A stretch of DNA of 64,000 nucleotides from Maribacter algarum (ex Zhang et al. 2020) (GCF_005885635.1 NZ_VATY01000003.1:476507-540506), one strand, 5' to 3'. Shown: positions 9,357 to 18,660, counted from the first letter of the stretch. Numbers and translations: made by a program. Notes: a model not told the origin generated them from the sequence alone.

Positions 9357-9968
9357 ATGGGGTTATTTGATAAGTTATTTGGCGGAGGTAAAAAGAAGGT
9401 TTCCAAAGAAACTGCGGAGACCAGAGGCCTGCATATGCCAGATTTGAATATTCCGATTGACGAAAAGTTCACTATTCATTTCAGAAAAAACGGAGGGAAG
9501 TTCTTATACTGTGATTCCTCAAAAGAAATTTCTCAGGCCTTGAAAAACATTCTTGATGAGAATAATTGGCAAAATCATCCCTTCTTTGTTATGAATACTT
9601 CTCTTGAGGATAAGTTCTCTAAAGAAGGTATTCTCTTTACAAAAAAGGCAAAGGACAGCGAGGTGTTTTTCACCACTTGCGAACACTTGATAGCTCAGAA
9701 CGGGTCTATCTTAGTGTGTTCAAATCAGTTGAACGAGAAAAAATTGCATGAAATACCAGCTAATGTTATCGTCTTTGCCACTACAAGTCAACTGGTAGAA
9801 TCAATAGGAGAGGGACTGAAAAAAATAAAGAAAAAATACGGGCATAGCATTCCAGCAAATATTACTACTCTAAAACATTTTCAGGCAAACGAAGAAAATT
9901 CAGATGACTTCCTGACCTATGGAAGTAGCTCAAAGAACCTCTATCTATTACTTCTGGAAGATTTATAA
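9357..9968 (+). CDS. LUD-domain protein (LutC/YkgG-like)
   Basis: The 203-residue protein starts with a lysine-rich leader (MGLFDKLFGGGKKK) and then matches the LUD domain of lactate-utilisation proteins in layout, ending in the strand-rich part YGSSSKNLYLLLLEDL. The LutA and LutB partners of a lactate oxidase complex are not beside it. Its role here, between ftsH and cdsA, is unknown, and the family call rests on general resemblance. There is no signal peptide, so it is cytoplasmic. Confidence 0.7.
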   Translation: MGLFDKLFGGGKKKVSKETAETRGLHMPDLNIPIDEKFTIHFRKNGGKFLYCDSSKEISQALKNILDENNWQNHPFFVMNTSLEDKFSKEGILFTKKAKDSEVFFTTCEHLIAQNGSILVCSNQLNEKKLHEIPANVIVFATTSQLVESIGEGLKKIKKKYGHSIPANITTLKHFQANEENSDDFLTYGSSSKNLYLLLLEDL

Positions 9969-9969
9969 G

Positions 9970-10791
9970 ATGAAGGAAGTTCTAAGACGAGCATTAACAG
10001 GAGCTGTTTATATTGTTTTACTCTTATCCGCAGTTTTTCTGAACTCCGATGCTTTTGACTTTCTTTTTATGACTTTTGGTTTGGCCTGTCTATATGAATA
10101 CAAAAGGCTAGTTCAACTTAAAGGATATCATATTTTTATTGCCTATTTGGCTTTGTGGTGGATATTCATTTATCTAGTACCAGACCAAGTTTTTGTTAAT
10201 GATAAAATACTCATCAATCTTTTGATGTTTCTTACTCTGACAATTAATTTTGCTTTATTAGCATATTTATTTTCTAAAAAGGAGAATAACTTCAGTACGC
10301 TTCAAAAATTCATCATTGGCTTATTCTATATTGGTGGTGGCTGCATTTTTCTAACAATGATTCCTTATAAGGATAACGAGTTTGCAAAGCTTCTAATTAT
10401 GGGTATTTTTATATTAATTTGGGTAAATGATTCTTTTGCCTATTTAGTCGGTTCAACTTTAGGAAGAACCAAACTATATTCAATAGTTTCCCCCAAGAAA
10501 ACTATTGAAGGTACTTTAGGGGGGTTTATATTTGCTTTAGTTGCCGCCTACATCATGGGACAATACGAACCAATTATAAATACAACACAATGGATGATTT
10601 TAGCGGGTGTAATTGTCGTTGCCGGAAGTTTGGGAGATTTGGTCGAATCGAAATTCAAGAGGATTGCCGGCGTAAAGGATAGTGGCGCCATTTTACCCGG
10701 ACACGGAGGAATGCTGGATCGCTTAGACAGTCTTGTATTTGCAGCACCTTTTGCGTATTTAACTCTAAATATTTTTGCATATGTTTCATAA
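9970..10791 (+). CDS. cdsA: phosphatidate cytidylyltransferase (CDP-diglyceride synthase)
   Basis: The 273-residue polytopic membrane protein makes CDP-diacylglycerol from phosphatidate and CTP, the branch point for phospholipids. The family signature is present near the C-terminus: SKFKRIAGVKDSGAILPGHG followed by GMLDRLDS. Seven or so hydrophobic helices are visible. The ATG at 9970 (MKEVLRRALTGAVY) is chosen; an upstream in-frame start would sit inside the LUD gene. It overlaps psd by 11 bases, and psd uses the product pathway (via phosphatidylserine). Confidence 0.95.
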   Translation: MKEVLRRALTGAVYIVLLLSAVFLNSDAFDFLFMTFGLACLYEYKRLVQLKGYHIFIAYLALWWIFIYLVPDQVFVNDKILINLLMFLTLTINFALLAYLFSKKENNFSTLQKFIIGLFYIGGGCIFLTMIPYKDNEFAKLLIMGIFILIWVNDSFAYLVGSTLGRTKLYSIVSPKKTIEGTLGGFIFALVAAYIMGQYEPIINTTQWMILAGVIVVAGSLGDLVESKFKRIAGVKDSGAILPGHGGMLDRLDSLVFAAPFAYLTLNIFAYVS

Positions 10792-11455
10792 AGAGGGCCA
10801 AAAAATAATATTAACTACATTTTTTATAGTTTGTGCCGTCGTATTGGTAGCTCAATACTATATTGATATTCCATGGCTGCGACTGGCCTTGCAAATTGGA
10901 AGCATTGTAATTCTTGTTCTTATTCTCCAATTTTTTAGAAATCCTAAACGGACTGTCAAACTTGATTTTGATGAAATATTAGCACCAGTGGACGGCAAGG
11001 TTGTCGTCATTGAAGAAGTTGAGGAAACTGAATATTTCAAGGATAAAAGACGACAGGTTTCCATCTTCATGTCTCCAATCAACGTACATGTTACGCGTTA
11101 TCCCGCAAGCGGAACAGTGAAGTATTCTAAATATCACCCTGGAAAATACTTGGTAGCATGGCATCCCAAATCAAGTACCGATAATGAGAGAACTACGGTT
11201 GTGATTAATACTCCCAAATTTGGTGAAATTCTATACCGTCAAATAGCCGGAGCAATGGCCCGACGCATTATTAATTATGCTGAAGAGGGTGAAAGTGTGC
11301 AGCAAGGAGAAGATGCCGGATTTATAAAGTTTGGCTCAAGAGTTGACTTATTCTTACCTTTAGATTGTGCCGTGGCTGTAAAATTAGACCAGCATGTAGT
11401 TGGCGCAAAAACTTGCATTGCCGCATGTATTACCAAAAAAGATAATGAAGGGTGA
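10781..11455 (+). CDS. psd: phosphatidylserine decarboxylase, short (PSD-A) form
   Basis: The 224-residue protein converts phosphatidylserine to phosphatidylethanolamine. Two N-terminal membrane helices precede the core. FMSPINVHVTRYPASG is typical of the family. Ser186 in KFGSRVD is the expected self-cleavage site forming the pyruvoyl group. The short length fits the archaeal-like PSD-A type. The ATG at 10781 is preferred over a TTG two codons upstream. It overlaps cdsA upstream and the ACBP gene downstream, so the three are coupled. Confidence 0.94.
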   Translation: MFHKEGQKIILTTFFIVCAVVLVAQYYIDIPWLRLALQIGSIVILVLILQFFRNPKRTVKLDFDEILAPVDGKVVVIEEVEETEYFKDKRRQVSIFMSPINVHVTRYPASGTVKYSKYHPGKYLVAWHPKSSTDNERTTVVINTPKFGEILYRQIAGAMARRIINYAEEGESVQQGEDAGFIKFGSRVDLFLPLDCAVAVKLDQHVVGAKTCIAACITKKDNEG

Positions 11456-11708
11456 AAAATTAAAAAAGGATTTTAAGGCTGCCGTGGAATACGTAAATAC
11501 TTACACCGAGCCATTACCTGCAGATTTGCTCTTAAAATTATATGCATACTACAAAATTGCCAAAAAGAATAAAAACCATCCAGGAAGTAGAACTCCCCTA
11601 ATCAATGCTTTTAAAGCAAATGCCCTTATTCAGGCAAAGAACATTGGTCGCGAAAAAGCTATGAAAGAATATGTGAAATTGGTTAAAAAGGAAATCAAAA
11701 CTTCCTAA
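11445..11708 (+). CDS. acyl-CoA-binding protein
   Basis: The 87-residue protein is a small ACBP: the four-helix family motif appears as LLKLYAYYKIAKKN, followed by the truncated middle loop and AFKANALIQAKNIGREKAM near the C-terminus. Such proteins buffer long-chain acyl-CoA. ACBP is common in eukaryotes and patchy in bacteria. The ATG at 11445 overlaps the psd end by 11 bases and gives a standard-length protein. Its place behind cdsA-psd suggests a link with phospholipid acyl supply. Confidence 0.88.
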   Translation: MKGEKLKKDFKAAVEYVNTYTEPLPADLLLKLYAYYKIAKKNKNHPGSRTPLINAFKANALIQAKNIGREKAMKEYVKLVKKEIKTS

Positions 11709-11709
11709 T

Positions 11710-12471
11710 CTACTCATATAAATTATCTAAATCTGCTTGACAAATTTCATAAAACAACTCCCCCATTTTTTGGGTTAGGTCTTTAAAAAATAGTTCTCCC
11801 TTTTCAGCACTTGATTTATGAGGATTTCCCACTCCTGTATCCTCACTTATTTCAGACCATTTTCGTTCGGCCCACATCCATCCTTCGGAAAAAGCTTTGA
11901 TTTTGTACTTTTTATCTTTTCCATCACCCCACTTATCTCGGGGCAAAACTAAATCAGGTCTTAAATACAACATAAGACTTGTTTCCATCTCATCTGCATG
12001 GTCTCCTTTTTCTTCGAAATAAGAATACTTATCAAGTGCTCCAGGGAAAAAAGAAAGGCTGATAAACATTTTTGGAAATTTCAGTCCGAGTTCTCGAATC
12101 AAGGGTTTGAAATTGTTTCCTCCATGACCATTATGAATCAACAACTTGTAGATTCCTTGACGATTTAAAACTTCAACAATATCGGTCAACATCGCCAACT
12201 GCGTACTTGGATTCAGATTAATATCCAAATAAATATCAGATTGACCTGTATTTACTCCAAAAGGAATTGTTGGTAAAACGATTACTTTACCTCCTTTTTC
12301 CCAAGCTACTTTTGCTGATTCAGCGACCATATGATCCGCTTGAATATTATCGGTAGCGTAGGGCAAATGATAGTTATGGGCTTCGGTGGCGCCCCATGGT
12401 AGAATTGCTAAATCGAATTTAGCATCTTTAAGCGCCTCCCAATTGGTCTCAGCTAGAATATAAGGTCTCAT
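11710..12471 (-). CDS. creatininase-family amidohydrolase
   Basis: The 253-residue protein has the metal ligands of the creatininase fold: WGATEAHNYHLP (Glu and His), then the Asp of YATDN, His in HNGHGGNN and Glu in HADEMETS. Family members open cyclic amides such as creatinine or work in riboflavin/F420 and mycofactocin routes, so the substrate is not assigned. It is monocistronic in appearance and converges on the ACBP gene with one base between stops. Confidence 0.88.
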   Translation of the reverse strand: MRPYILAETNWEALKDAKFDLAILPWGATEAHNYHLPYATDNIQADHMVAESAKVAWEKGGKVIVLPTIPFGVNTGQSDIYLDINLNPSTQLAMLTDIVEVLNRQGIYKLLIHNGHGGNNFKPLIRELGLKFPKMFISLSFFPGALDKYSYFEEKGDHADEMETSLMLYLRPDLVLPRDKWGDGKDKKYKIKAFSEGWMWAERKWSEISEDTGVGNPHKSSAEKGELFFKDLTQKMGELFYEICQADLDNLYE

Positions 12472-12523
12472 ATATTTTACGTTGGATACACAAACTTAAG
12501 AAGTCGTTGCCACTTTTTTGGGT

Positions 12524-12952
12524 TTATTCAAAAATATCCATGTAATAGGCGCAGGTATATTGACTGCAAAGATCCTCTCGTTCTTTTAAACGCCAGTATT
12601 TACGGCTTCCAGTTTTCCGAAAAGTGTAAGTTATATCTCTGTCTAAAAGTCCACAGCAGCCTTCTGTGAAAAGTTTTAAATGCCCCGTAACCATAAAATT
12701 CTTTTCATCAATTACGGTAACCTTTCCATCAAGCAAAACATATTCCTCTCTGTTGCTCGAATACTGTTCCCCTTTTATAATAAGTTCCCTCTTCTCATTT
12801 CTTGATATTTCCGCAGAACCATAACCATCCCATATAAACTGGACTCCAAACATATGTTCTCCGATTAATGCATTTTCTGTAATGGTTTTATCTTGAGCAG
12901 TCAATCTTAAGAAAGACAAAACAAGAAATGAAATAAGGGTATACTTTTTCAT
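12524..12952 (-). CDS. secreted protein of unknown function, 142 aa
   Basis: A classical signal peptide is visible (MKKYTLISFLVLSFLRLTAQ, with cleavage after AQ likely). The mature part is beta-rich and has four cysteines, in CC and CSQYTC near the C-terminus, suggesting disulfides in the periplasm. The ATG at 12952 is chosen because it starts the signal peptide; the in-frame extension to 12997 is not signal-like. I recognise no domain. Confidence 0.72.
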   Translation of the reverse strand: MKKYTLISFLVLSFLRLTAQDKTITENALIGEHMFGVQFIWDGYGSAEISRNEKRELIIKGEQYSSNREEYVLLDGKVTVIDEKNFMVTGHLKLFTEGCCGLLDRDITYTFRKTGSRKYWRLKEREDLCSQYTCAYYMDIFE

Positions 12953-13009
12953 ATTATCAAATTTTGGTATTTGCATTTTGAAGAAACTAAAGTTCATATA
13001 AATAGGTAG

Positions 13010-14278
13010 CTAGACCGCTACTTGAGTATTCACTTCATCCTTTTCAATGTATGTGAAATATATTCCCGCACAAATGGTAATTACAAAATAAGCGATTACA
13101 AGAAGACTTCCGGAAGCGATATAGTCGTTTATACCAAACCAATCTTTGGTTACAAAAATTAAAGCTATTCCGGCCAAGCCTCTAAAAATTTCAATCCAAA
13201 CAGCGTATTTTGTTCGGTCCATTAAAGTCGTATATCCATAGATACCAATAAAAACAAAAGCGCCAAAAATCAGCAAACCTTCAAATCCAATATTTGAATA
13301 GTTGTAAAACATAAATAGTAAGAATCCCAAAGTTGCGAAGAGTTGAAAAATCGAATAACCATTTAAAACTTTCGAACTTGGCGTTGTATATCGCTCAAAT
13401 CGATACACATCTTCGATAATGGGAATTGGGTATTTCTCTTTTACATCATCAGGGCGCCAACCTGTAGGCATAAACCAAATACGGACTTTATCCCATAAAC
13501 TATTGGTGCGCCAAGCATCTTTAATCAGGCGCCAGATATGTTGAAAATTGATAAGAACAGGATTCCAGGTAGCTGCAGGTTTCAAAACTCCGTATTGAGG
13601 TGGTACATTATCAAGTTCTTCTTGAAAGGTGCCAAATATTCTATCCCAAACGGAGAGAATCTGTCCCAAATTCTTGTCGATATACTCAGGATTTATCGCG
13701 TGATGAACCCGATGCTGTGAAGGAGTGATGATGATATATTCAAACCACCCGAGCTTACCAATATGCTGTGTATGGTACCAAAATTGAGCGAACAAATGAA
13801 TGGGAGCCAAAATAGCAATGACTTCGTTGGGCACTCCTACTAAAGCAGCAGGAATGAGCAAAAAAGGAAAATAACCCAACAAATTCGAAACGGATTGTCT
13901 TAGCGCACAGGCTAAATTAAATTCTTCACTACTGTGATGTATGACATGCTGATTCCAAAAGAAATTAATTTTATGACTTAACCTATGATTCCAATACCCG
14001 GCAAAATCAATAGCGATAAAAGCTACTAACCAAACTAGCCAGGTCGCTTCAATTTTCATAAACGCCAGATTATCAAGCAAATATGGATAGGTGATCAAAA
14101 ACACGCCTAATCCCAGCGAATCTTTCAGAATATTGGTAAAGCCCGAGCTGATACTCGAGACCGTATCCATTACTTTGTATTTCTGGTTCTTTATGAAATA
14201 GCCGTAGAGAATTTCAAAAGCCAAAAGAAGCATGAAAAAAGGAATGGCATATAATAGAGCTTTCGCGTAGGTTTCCAT
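13010..14278 (-). CDS. sterol desaturase / fatty acid hydroxylase superfamily protein
   Basis: The 422-residue membrane protein carries the di-iron histidine clusters of the superfamily: HRLSH, QHVIHH, HTQH and QHRVHH. Membrane helices occur in the first ~170 residues and again in the last ~120. These enzymes hydroxylate or desaturate lipids (sterols, carotenoids, fatty acids, ether lipids). The target cannot be told from sequence alone. The C-terminal four-helix block (about 300-415) is an extra region beyond the catalytic core. Confidence 0.88.
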   Translation of the reverse strand: METYAKALLYAIPFFMLLLAFEILYGYFIKNQKYKVMDTVSSISSGFTNILKDSLGLGVFLITYPYLLDNLAFMKIEATWLVWLVAFIAIDFAGYWNHRLSHKINFFWNQHVIHHSSEEFNLACALRQSVSNLLGYFPFLLIPAALVGVPNEVIAILAPIHLFAQFWYHTQHIGKLGWFEYIIITPSQHRVHHAINPEYIDKNLGQILSVWDRIFGTFQEELDNVPPQYGVLKPAATWNPVLINFQHIWRLIKDAWRTNSLWDKVRIWFMPTGWRPDDVKEKYPIPIIEDVYRFERYTTPSSKVLNGYSIFQLFATLGFLLFMFYNYSNIGFEGLLIFGAFVFIGIYGYTTLMDRTKYAVWIEIFRGLAGIALIFVTKDWFGINDYIASGSLLVIAYFVITICAGIYFTYIEKDEVNTQVAV

Positions 14279-14292
14279 AAAGTAAAAATATA

Positions 14293-14883
14293 TTAATTTG
14301 GCCCCACCATAATATGAGCGCGGTGCGTGCCAGGGTCCATCAACCAGGGCATTCCCTTGGCGTGAGGTTTTAACGGTAATCCTGTTGACTCTGTGGTGGC
14401 AAAAGGAGTATAAATCACATATCGAAATTTACCATCACCGATTACACCAGTAGTTTTGTCATAGGTTTCCTCCGTGCCATAGAAAATGTACATCATACTA
14501 GGTGACTCAGGCATTTTCAAGTTTCCGGAAGCAACTTCTTCTCCCCTAATTTTTCGTACCTCCATGGTTTCCTTGCCCTCTTTCTTAAGATCGCGCCCTC
14601 GTTTCATAAAAGGATCCAAATCTTTAAAATAACAGGAAACACTTATACCCTTGTTATAGGGGTTATCAGCCAAACATACCAAATCATTAGTCCCCTGGCG
14701 AAGGACGACTACTTCTCCATCTTCATCATAACCATAGACCATGGCTCCCTCCTTTTTATCGTCCGGCGCGGGCAGCAATGCCGTTTTTATCTGGATTTCC
14801 TTCGGCATTATTTCGGGCTTTTCCCCTTGCGCACAAGATGTAAACATGGATAATGTTAAACAGGTCAAAAATAGATTTTTCAT
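14293..14883 (-). CDS. putative lipoprotein, unknown function
   Basis: The 196-residue protein begins MKNLFLTCLTLSMFTSCAQG, a lipoprotein signal with Cys at residue 17. The mature part is mixed alpha/beta with several conserved-looking patches (GYDEDGEVVVLRQGTNDLVC, GTHRAHIMVG) but no domain that I can name. It lies 14 bases upstream of the fatty acid hydroxylase gene on the same strand and is probably co-transcribed with it. Confidence 0.75.
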   Translation of the reverse strand: MKNLFLTCLTLSMFTSCAQGEKPEIMPKEIQIKTALLPAPDDKKEGAMVYGYDEDGEVVVLRQGTNDLVCLADNPYNKGISVSCYFKDLDPFMKRGRDLKKEGKETMEVRKIRGEEVASGNLKMPESPSMMYIFYGTEETYDKTTGVIGDGKFRYVIYTPFATTESTGLPLKPHAKGMPWLMDPGTHRAHIMVGPN

Positions 14884-15014
14884 GATATCGTAATTTTCCT
14901 AAAGATAGCAAATTCCCTGAAAAAGGGGATTCAACAGTTTGGTAGGTTACCTAGTTTTGACAATAATGAACATTGATTCTTAGTTAATTATATTTAGTAT
15001 TTAAAACCAACCCT

Positions 15015-15857
15015 ATGATTTTCTTTTTTGGTACCCGAGCTTCAAAAATTAAAGACCGCAAAATAAGTAGGACTACTTGTTCGTATTGTGAAACTAAAGA
15101 TTCATTTATTGTTTCAACCTTTAGCAAGTATTTTCATTTTTTTTGGATTCCAATTATTCCACTGTTCAAGACGAATGTAGCGGAATGTTCTCATTGTAAA
15201 AAAACCTACGCACAGCATCAATTTACTCCAGAAATGAAAGCCGCACTACATAAAGAAAATGAAATTAACCCTGCAAAAAGACCAATATGGCAGGGTATAG
15301 GTTGCATTCTATTGGTTGGCTTCTTTTTACTCACATTTGGTTTATCTCTAATAGGCGTATACTATGGATCAAATAAAAAACCAAAAAACTTGACCAACAA
15401 AGACCCTAGAATGGAATTGCTCGAAAACGATATCAAAAAAATAAGTCCCGTCTTAAAGGGTGATAAGGATTCCGTTTCAATAGCACTGAAAGACTGTATC
15501 GATTATGATATTCAAAGTGGAATTGATACGGACAAGATTGAATATTTTAGTGTTATACAAGAGAACCGAATTTTAGTTTTATTGGGAATTAAAGATTTAA
15601 AGGGAATAAAACCTTCAGAACGCAAAGTTATCATTGATGTTGTTGAAGACTGTTTGTCTGCCATGCCATATTTAGATGGTGTTCATCAGCGCTATATCAG
15701 CATTGAAGGAAAATGGAATACGGTTTTGGTAAAAACACCGACCGATGAAGATTTGGGCGGTCGTTTTGCAGATAAATACAAATTGTTACCATTTTATGGA
15801 GAAAAACCAGTCGTGAAAGATAGTATCCCAACAAAAGTAGATACCATACCCATGTAA
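15015..15857 (+). CDS. zinc-ribbon membrane protein, unknown function
   Basis: The 280-residue protein starts MIFFFGTRASKI and shows a two-CxxC zinc ribbon (TCSYCETK near residue 22 and ECSHCKKTY near residue 60), resembling the short zinc-ribbon family. One membrane helix follows at about residues 98-118 (GCILLVGFFLLTFGLSLIGV), then a soluble C-terminal domain of ~160 residues without recognised family. It is a single gene between convergent and divergent neighbours. Confidence 0.75.
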   Translation: MIFFFGTRASKIKDRKISRTTCSYCETKDSFIVSTFSKYFHFFWIPIIPLFKTNVAECSHCKKTYAQHQFTPEMKAALHKENEINPAKRPIWQGIGCILLVGFFLLTFGLSLIGVYYGSNKKPKNLTNKDPRMELLENDIKKISPVLKGDKDSVSIALKDCIDYDIQSGIDTDKIEYFSVIQENRILVLLGIKDLKGIKPSERKVIIDVVEDCLSAMPYLDGVHQRYISIEGKWNTVLVKTPTDEDLGGRFADKYKLLPFYGEKPVVKDSIPTKVDTIPM

Positions 15858-15882
15858 TAGCTTAAAAGGAGAATATCAGAAG

Positions 15883-16458
15883 CTATCTATTTTGAAAACC
15901 CAACTTCTCCACCTTAGTTAGCCATTTTTTCCGGAACTCTTCCTTTGAAAGTCGCAAAGGTCCAATTGAAGTAATACGTACCTTTCGTATTCCTATAAAG
16001 TTCATCGTCAACTTTTTCATGGCTATGTGGCTTGGTCGACCATTCATCCATCTATAGTACCAAGTAGGTTGGTCCATAGTGCATATGATGCGTGATGTTT
16101 TTCCGGTTAAGTATTTATCCCACCAAACGGAACCTTCACGTTTTTTGAAAGCAAAACCCGGAAGTAGCACGCGGTCTAAGAACCCTTTCATAAGGGCTGG
16201 AACAGAACCCCACCAAACTGGGTATATCCAGACAATATGATCTGCCCATTTTATACTTTCTTGTGCTTGTAACAAATCGGGTTCCAATTCGGTACGTTTG
16301 CGATAACCAAATTGTAAATTGGGGTTAAATTCCAACTCCCCAACATGAATTTCCCGAACTTCAGCACCTGAATTTTTGGCTCCTTTCACATAAGAAACAG
16401 CTAGTGCGTAATTATAACTTTCTTTATCTGGATGACCGTTGATAAGTACTATCTTCAT
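15883..16458 (-). CDS. NAD(P)H-dependent quinone oxidoreductase, flavodoxin-2 fold
   Basis: The 191-residue protein begins MKIVLINGHPDKESYNYAL, the flavin-phosphate loop of the NQO1/MdaB/KefF-like family. The core strand WADHIVWIYPVWWGSVPALM is characteristic, with the tryptophan-rich active-site rim. It reduces quinones with an FMN or FAD cofactor. It is last in a minus-strand run with a membrane protein and a Crp-family regulator, which may control it. Confidence 0.88.
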   Translation of the reverse strand: MKIVLINGHPDKESYNYALAVSYVKGAKNSGAEVREIHVGELEFNPNLQFGYRKRTELEPDLLQAQESIKWADHIVWIYPVWWGSVPALMKGFLDRVLLPGFAFKKREGSVWWDKYLTGKTSRIICTMDQPTWYYRWMNGRPSHIAMKKLTMNFIGIRKVRITSIGPLRLSKEEFRKKWLTKVEKLGFQNR

Positions 16459-16476
16459 AAGTTTTATTTTTATTCT

Positions 16477-16890
16477 CTACAGAATCGAATTGCCCCAATA
16501 AATAAGTCCGGCAATAACCAGCATCAATAGCCATTGCCACATCTTTAAATAGATGTTTGAAAACTTTTTAGAGATAATCAATGTAAATAAAAAGGCAATT
16601 CCGTAGCCCAGAAAGTAAAGGGCTAACAGATATAATAAGAGCCTTGGCTCTTCAAAATAATCGGTGAAATTTATTAGGGCCAAACCAATGGTAGCAAATA
16701 AAAAATCAATGGAAACGATATGAAATGCGCCTCGACCCATCGTCCAAAATATACGAAGTCGTTTTGGACTATCCGGTTTAGGTTCAATTTTTCTATAACT
16801 ACCATCTCCACCAAAAGTATGGATGATAAAAGTAAATAAAACGAGTACGTTAGCTATGATAAGAATGGTATTCATCTTCTTTTTTTCCAA
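16477..16890 (-). CDS. small integral membrane protein, unknown function
   Basis: The 137-residue protein has four hydrophobic helices (about 8-25, 55-75, 82-105 and 115-135). There is a polar N-terminal loop (GDGSYRKIEPKPDSPKR) and a conserved-looking GRGAFH segment at the second helix. I recognise no family. It lies between the Crp/Fnr regulator and the quinone reductase on the same strand. Confidence 0.7.
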   Translation of the reverse strand: MEKKKMNTILIIANVLVLFTFIIHTFGGDGSYRKIEPKPDSPKRLRIFWTMGRGAFHIVSIDFLFATIGLALINFTDYFEEPRLLLYLLALYFLGYGIAFLFTLIISKKFSNIYLKMWQWLLMLVIAGLIYWGNSIL

Positions 16891-16927
16891 AGGTAGATGG
16901 GCAAAAGAAGCTTTCCTTTGATATAAA

Positions 16928-17506
16928 TCAAATTCCGTTTTTCGGGTTCCGAATTCGGCTCAAAGTTTCTTGTGTTATACCCAAATAGGAGGCAATGTCA
17001 CCTAAAGGGGCACGTAACTCAATTTGTGGATATCTTTCAAGCAAGCTATCATAACGTTCCTTTGAAGATTTGAATTGCAAGCTAACAATACGTTGTTGCA
17101 GCTGAAGCATGGTTTTTGTAGTGCTCATTCGCGCCAACCTTTCAAAATCATGATATTTATCGCAGAGCACTTCAATATCTTTAAGCTGCAATACCATAAA
17201 AGTGGTGTCTTCTAGAATCTCTATGTAATGTTGACTGGGCACGCCGAGAAAAAAACTTACTATGGAAGAGATGAAGTCATTTTCAAAGGCAAACCAATCG
17301 GTAATTGTTTTACCGTCTTTTAGGTAATACGCGCGTGCACCACCCTTGGCTATATAGTATAACTCATACGAATACTCACCCTCTCTCACCAAAATATCCC
17401 CTCGGTTTACTTTCCGTATTTGTCCTACTCTTTTAATATCATCTATGGCTTCTAGGGAAAGAGGACCAAATTCTGCGACTATCGATCCGATTATTTCATC
17501 TATCAT
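16928..17506 (-). CDS. Crp/Fnr-family transcriptional regulator
   Basis: The 192-residue protein has an N-terminal cyclic-nucleotide-binding-like beta barrel (VNRGDILVREGEYSYELYYI) and a short C-terminal helix-turn-helix (LGDIASYLGITQETLSRIR). The canonical cAMP-binding Arg-Ser pair is not obvious, so the effector is unknown. No Fnr-type cysteine cluster is seen. Its start overlaps the upstream GNAT stop by four bases. It may control the downstream membrane protein and quinone reductase. Confidence 0.88.
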   Translation of the reverse strand: MIDEIIGSIVAEFGPLSLEAIDDIKRVGQIRKVNRGDILVREGEYSYELYYIAKGGARAYYLKDGKTITDWFAFENDFISSIVSFFLGVPSQHYIEILEDTTFMVLQLKDIEVLCDKYHDFERLARMSTTKTMLQLQQRIVSLQFKSSKERYDSLLERYPQIELRAPLGDIASYLGITQETLSRIRNPKNGI

Positions 17507-18021
17507 CCGACATTTAGTTTGATTTCAAAAAGACACACATCAGCGCCTTGATAATGACCGGGGAGTGCATCCGTGTTCGTTAACCGAACAATCTCCAAGA
17601 AATCAAATCCACAGCTTGTATAATGTTTGATTAATTTTTGATTATTACCACAAGTATCCAAACGGATGAATCTTTTTTGGTTGGATTCCGCATAGCCCCT
17701 TGCCCACTCCACTATTTCTTTTACATATTGTCGCCCGCGAAAATCTGGATTCGTAGCTATTCTATGGATATAAATGGATGGGTCTTTATCACGTTCTTCC
17801 CAAATCTGAGGATCCGCAAAGGTGATGGCCCAAACGCATGCAATCTGATTCTCGACGACCATTTTAAATTGCCTTTGCTCTTGAATCTCAGTTTCGACCA
17901 GTTCACGTTCAAAAGAGGGCCAGGTATTTTTAGGATAGATTGTTTTCTGGTATTCGGTCGCTAAACCATAGAGGCGGAAGATTTCTCGAAGGTCTTCTGA
18001 AGTACTAGTATGGATTTTCAA
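17503..18021 (-). CDS. GNAT-family N-acetyltransferase
   Basis: The 172-residue protein has the acetyl-CoA loop of the family in the form IATNPDFRGRQYVKEIVEWA, and the later strand FIRLDTCGNNQKLIKHYTSC. The substrate is unknown. The gene ends in a four-base overlap with the Crp/Fnr regulator, so the two are translated together. Confidence 0.88.
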   Translation of the reverse strand: MKIHTSTSEDLREIFRLYGLATEYQKTIYPKNTWPSFERELVETEIQEQRQFKMVVENQIACVWAITFADPQIWEERDKDPSIYIHRIATNPDFRGRQYVKEIVEWARGYAESNQKRFIRLDTCGNNQKLIKHYTSCGFDFLEIVRLTNTDALPGHYQGADVCLFEIKLNVG

Positions 18022-18055
18022 AATCTTAGCTTTTGATTGTCCATATTTGAAAGCT

Positions 18056-18244
18056 TTATTCGTTAGAACTTCCCAAACGCTTAATCAAGCCCATACCTGA
18101 AAAGAAGAAAATAGCACCGAGTATACCATATACTGCCAATATCTTAAACTCACCCGAGCCATTAACATATAGAATCGCTGTATAAATTAATCCCCCAATA
18201 CCTAATAAGGTAAGTACTAAACCGAGTATTTTTTTGATATTCAT
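18056..18244 (-). CDS. small two-helix membrane protein
   Basis: The 62-residue protein consists of two membrane helices (about 6-28 and 34-53) with short charged ends. It starts MNIKKILGLVLTLLGIGG. The ATG at 18244 is chosen; six upstream residues to 18262 are not part of the helix. Its function is unknown. It lies between two other minus-strand genes. Confidence 0.65.
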   Translation of the reverse strand: MNIKKILGLVLTLLGIGGLIYTAILYVNGSGEFKILAVYGILGAIFFFSGMGLIKRLGSSNE

Positions 18245-18276
18245 GGGATTAAAAATACACAATTTTTTGGTTTCTC

Positions 18277-18660
18277 CTACCCCTGCGTATTTTTTGAACT
18301 CGCTTTAAATTCCAGCCATATCAAAATGACAAGAACTATCAATTCAGCAATAAAATAGGTCCAACCTAAAAAGGTAAGGTTATGATCGTAGAGAAAAAGA
18401 AGGCCTATTGTTAAAAAGCAGTACAAAAGGTTCAGAGTAGCTATACCTTTTAAAAAAGGTTTGCTATTATCTTTGAAGAAATAGCAACTAAAGGAATAGA
18501 TAGCAAAGAAAACAGGTAGAATTGCTAGAAAATACAGAACCTTAATGGGCAAACCAATCCTATCTTCTAACCAGACTAGGACAACACCTAAAAATAGGGC
18601 AGATACAAGTGCGCCAATACCATCAATTAGAAATAGTTTTTTGGTACCGAGGTTCGTCAT
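18277..18660 (-). CDS. four-helix membrane protein, unknown function
   Basis: The 127-residue protein shows four hydrophobic helices spread over its length (starting about 10, 40, 72 and 96) and short polar loops. It starts MTNLGTKKLFLIDGIG. I recognise no family. It is 11 bases downstream of the valS stop, so it may share that transcript. Confidence 0.68.
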   Translation of the reverse strand: MTNLGTKKLFLIDGIGALVSALFLGVVLVWLEDRIGLPIKVLYFLAILPVFFAIYSFSCYFFKDNSKPFLKGIATLNLLYCFLTIGLLFLYDHNLTFLGWTYFIAELIVLVILIWLEFKASSKNTQG

